This document shows, piece by piece, positions 6,532 through 6,754 of a stretch of 6,754 nucleotides of DNA (position 1 is the stretch's first letter; the number at the start of each line of letters is the position of its first letter). The notes beneath the pieces were generated by a model. That model was given only the letters and a program-made list of their open reading frames with translations. It searched no databases and was not told the origin of the DNA. Position numbers and translations under genes: made by a program. The DNA is taken from assembly GCA_002712645.1 (NCBI GenBank), contig PAUH01000012.1, positions 12,224 through 18,977 on the forward strand. Reading direction: 5' to 3'. Source of the stretch: Methanobacteriota archaeon (GTDB taxonomy: Archaea; Thermoplasmatota; Poseidoniia; Poseidoniales; Thalassarchaeaceae).

Positions 6532-6551
6532 CTTGAGGGTAGTTGAGTAGC

Positions 6552-6754
6552 ATGAAGGAGCCTATCGGCCTCATAGTCGACCGCTTTTCGGAGGCTGTAG
6601 GTGTACATCCCGAGATGATGCGAATCTTCATGACCATGGCTGGCGCTCTCTTTCTAGCGATTGAGTTTCACAGTAAAAAATCAGAGGGCCGCTCGGTGTA
6701 TGCTGCGATTGGATGGCTACTATCGGGGATTTCCGTGTATCTCTTGGCAGAGCA
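6552..6754 (+). CDS. Small membrane protein, 3' partial, unknown
   Basis: An open frame starts with ATG at 6552 and runs 67 codons to the window edge without a stop. It begins MKEPIGLIVDRFSEAVGV. Two hydrophobic stretches follow, about 25-40 (FMTMAGALFLAIEF) and 49-66 (VYAAIGWLLSGISVYLLAE). They are separated by a short polar turn (HSKKSEGR, 41-48), so the visible part looks like a membrane hairpin with an amphipathic N-terminus. It is divergent from the glycosyltransferase gene across a 44-bp gap, with a CTATA element about 25 bp upstream of the ATG. I do not recognise the family. The full length, and whether more membrane spans follow, cannot be seen. Being open to the edge in a plausible divergent position with coherent hydrophobicity supports it as a real gene. 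Confidence 0.6.
   Translation, partial: MKEPIGLIVDRFSEAVGVHPEMMRIFMTMAGALFLAIEFHSKKSEGRSVYAAIGWLLSGISVYLLAE

Overview
The window most likely comes from an archaeon. The clearest sign is a full-length tiaS gene, which encodes an archaea-specific tRNA-Ile2 modification enzyme. Starts also look archaeal: several genes lack a convincing Shine-Dalgarno sequence and instead have a TATA-like box about 25-28 bp before the ATG, as expected for leaderless transcripts. The mix of an exported amylase, TPR protein, tiaS and small membrane proteins, with moderate GC, is reminiscent of planktonic Euryarchaeota such as Marine Group II (Poseidoniales). That lineage guess is inference only.

Layout. (1) 3-1649 (+): a GH13 alpha-amylase family protein, cut off at its 5' end by the window edge. 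It has all the main catalytic motifs, an acidic linker and a C-terminal membrane anchor. (2) 1687-3441 (-): a 584-residue TPR-like protein, convergent with the amylase and rich in His and Cys. (3) 3442-3530: a compact divergent promoter region. A 23-bp near-perfect palindrome is centred at 3486, exactly midway between the two start codons, with an AT-rich TATA-like box on each side. (4) 3531-3791 (+): an 86-residue protein with two membrane segments. (5) 3792-3867: a short convergent intergenic stretch with a perfect 7-bp-arm inverted repeat. (6) 6507 down to 3868 (-): a likely operon of a family 2 glycosyltransferase with membrane segments, tiaS (sharing one base with the upstream stop codon), and a 78-residue single-span membrane protein with an acidic tail. 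(7) 6552-6754 (+): the start of a small membrane protein that runs off the window.

How the genes relate. The amylase is predicted to sit on the outer cell surface and cleave alpha-glucans. TiaS modifies C34 of tRNA-Ile2 so that AUA is read as Ile, and the amylase gene uses at least ten AUA codons. The glycosyltransferase and tiaS are translationally linked by position, but no functional link is evident. The TPR protein and the 86-residue membrane protein share a symmetric divergent control region, which suggests co-regulation. This is the best lead in an otherwise fairly ordinary stretch. I see no rRNA, tRNA, CRISPR array, insertion sequence or recombination site. No gene-free stretch exceeds 100 bp.
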